A stretch of DNA of 64,000 nucleotides from Holacanthus passer (Eukaryota; Chordata; Actinopteri; Pomacanthidae). How positions within the stretch are numbered: position 1 is the first letter of the stretch; each line of letters starts with the position of its first letter. Location: assembly GCA_025331565.1 (NCBI GenBank), contig JAFREQ010000157.1, positions 868,001 to 932,000 of the forward strand. The letters are read 5' to 3'. The notes below the pieces were generated by a model. That model had not been told where the DNA came from. It ran no database searches and worked only from the letters and a program-made list of their open reading frames with translations. Both the position numbers and the translations under genes were made by a program. Of the stretch, positions 62,817-64,000 are shown piece by piece.

Positions 62817-63866
62817 TCACATGAAGTACATGTGTATGTATACTGTACATGTGCTTGTTTGCGTGTGTGTGTGTGTGTGTGTGGTGACTGGGAGACCTAC
62901 ATGATTGCTCAATTGCAGGAGACATTTATGGCAAGGTAAAACCTTGTGTAAACGTCATTTGCACCAGTCATTAGGAGGGTGTGCCAGGCTGCAGTTCAGC
63001 GGGAGTTCTGCCAAGCTAACGATTGATCATGGTAAGGTTAGAAGGCGGAGTAGATGGGTTGTCAGAATCCTAAAGATATTCAGGTCCTCATTACTGGAGG
63101 TCACAGCGTCTATGCCCTGCACGTTCAACCGAGTCGCTTGAGTGCTCATGCACTAACAGCCAAGCTGCACTGTAAGCACAGCCCTCTCTCTGTTCCCATT
63201 ACACTGCTGGACGTAGGGATCCTGTAGCTCCTCAAATCTGAACCTTGATTGCCAGTTGCTTGTAATTAAATTTAAAATGCCAAATCTGGATTTTAATCAT
63301 TTTTTTGATATCATCCTCAAAAATGGAAATCACAGTCTAACAGCAGTGACTATGGAGTTGTGGGCCTTTCTTGATATTCAAATGTGAACAAGTTGCGAAA
63401 TCAGTAAAGACAGCTTGTTAACATGCCTGCGTGTCCCTGAGCAGTGGGGAATATTTCCTGCAACCCTTCTCCCAAGGCTGCCTTAAAAAACAATTTCAAG
63501 CAGTGGTGAAAGAGCCAGAAAGTTGGCCCTGCTCTTATAAATTATAAATTACAGTCTTGTCCTGAGCTTTTTGCAAGGTGAGAGCAAGGATGAGGATGAG
63601 GAGGATGCTTTTTTACTTGCTCTAGGAAATGGGGATAATAGGGCAGTATTTATAAAATCTTCTCCTCTCAGTGATGATTCATGACTTCTTAGTGCAGGGG
63701 CTCCCACAGTGGGGGCCACTGGATTAGCTGGAGGGGTAAAATAGTTCAATAGCGCTGTCATAATGAGAGCAAGTATTAAGGATTGAATATTTATCCCAGC
63801 TTGTGCATGTGAAATGAGAGTTTCTGGAGCCAGACCGTTGAACATGTGGGTGTCTGTTCTTTGCAG
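62817..63866. other. Non-genic stretch before the terminal exon-like segment
   Basis: A (GT)n array lies at 62861-62883. The rest is unique-looking. A 'ggggctcccacagtggggg' patch at 63698-63716 resembles the start of a fish repeat but is too short to call. If the last segment is an exon, this is intron or upstream DNA. Confidence 0.4.
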
Positions 63867-64000
63867 GTGCCTGAGTGTGAACACGCTGTGAGAGGCTGCA
63901 GGACTGAACGGACACGGCGGCGGCGGCGGCGAGTGGAGCCGAGTGGAGCCGAAAATCCTGCTGACCGACCTGTGTCGTTTCTCCTCCACGGAGGCAGAAA
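63867..64000 (+). other. Candidate first or second exon of a gene leaving the window
   Basis: A good acceptor (TGTTCTTTGCAG, ending at 63866) precedes a stretch that becomes very CpG-rich, with a (CGG)5 run at 63915-63930 and a 10-base tandem duplication at 63931-63950. One frame is open from the acceptor to the window edge (44 codons, Arg-rich in the CGG run); the other two meet stops early. High CpG and the CGG run are typical of vertebrate 5' untranslated regions and first exons, so this may be untranslated. No ATG in a good context is visible before the edge. A plain CpG-rich promoter edge is the alternative. Confidence 0.35.

Noticed and set aside
63549..63989. 146-codon minus-strand open frame at the right edge
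   Set aside because: Starts at GTG, is proline-rich only where the CGG run lies, and runs opposite to the visible splice acceptor.

Overview
This looks like vertebrate nuclear DNA, most probably from a teleost fish (perhaps a percomorph). It is moderately AT-rich and full of dinucleotide microsatellites, and both strands are closed by stops at short intervals. No open frame reaches 200 codons, and the longest ones are shadows of CA/GT or purine tracts. At least ten dispersed repeats resemble, from memory, families that recur in fish genomes. No database search was possible, so organism and family assignments are recognition, not proof.

No complete protein-coding gene, rRNA, convincing tRNA, miRNA or CRISPR array is visible. 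The window reads as a long intergenic or intronic stretch. Its last ~130 bases turn CpG-rich behind a good splice acceptor (63861-63866), which may be the first exons of a rightward gene continuing past the edge. Two weaker exon-like segments lie at 49057-49194 (minus strand, acidic reading frame with good splice sites) and around 47750-47887 (exon-like on both strands).

Layout: 1-12 kb is mostly unique sequence with an old retroelement-like piece at 4.3-4.8 kb, two degraded copies of an AT-rich family at 5.7 and 6.4 kb, and a G-quadruplex motif at 8.6 kb. 12-18 kb holds a dispersed repeat with a perfect palindromic oestrogen-response-element match, a tRNA-derived SINE on the minus strand, and two further repeat families. 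20-26 kb holds a transposon copy, GT microsatellites, another dispersed repeat and a nested insertion. 30-40 kb holds four or more repeats and the longest CA arrays. 40-57 kb is mainly unique sequence with several blocks that look like conserved non-coding DNA, a purine tract at 54.5-55 kb and GT arrays. 57.7-62.9 kb is a mobile-element cluster: a retroposon tail, two copies of one DNA transposon, and between them a fossil reverse transcriptase of a non-LTR retrotransposon.

No new multi-gene system is visible. The points most worth checking are the exon-like segments, the repeat-borne nuclear-receptor motif, the nested or split transposons, and the candidate enhancers, all of which need alignment to other fish genomes.
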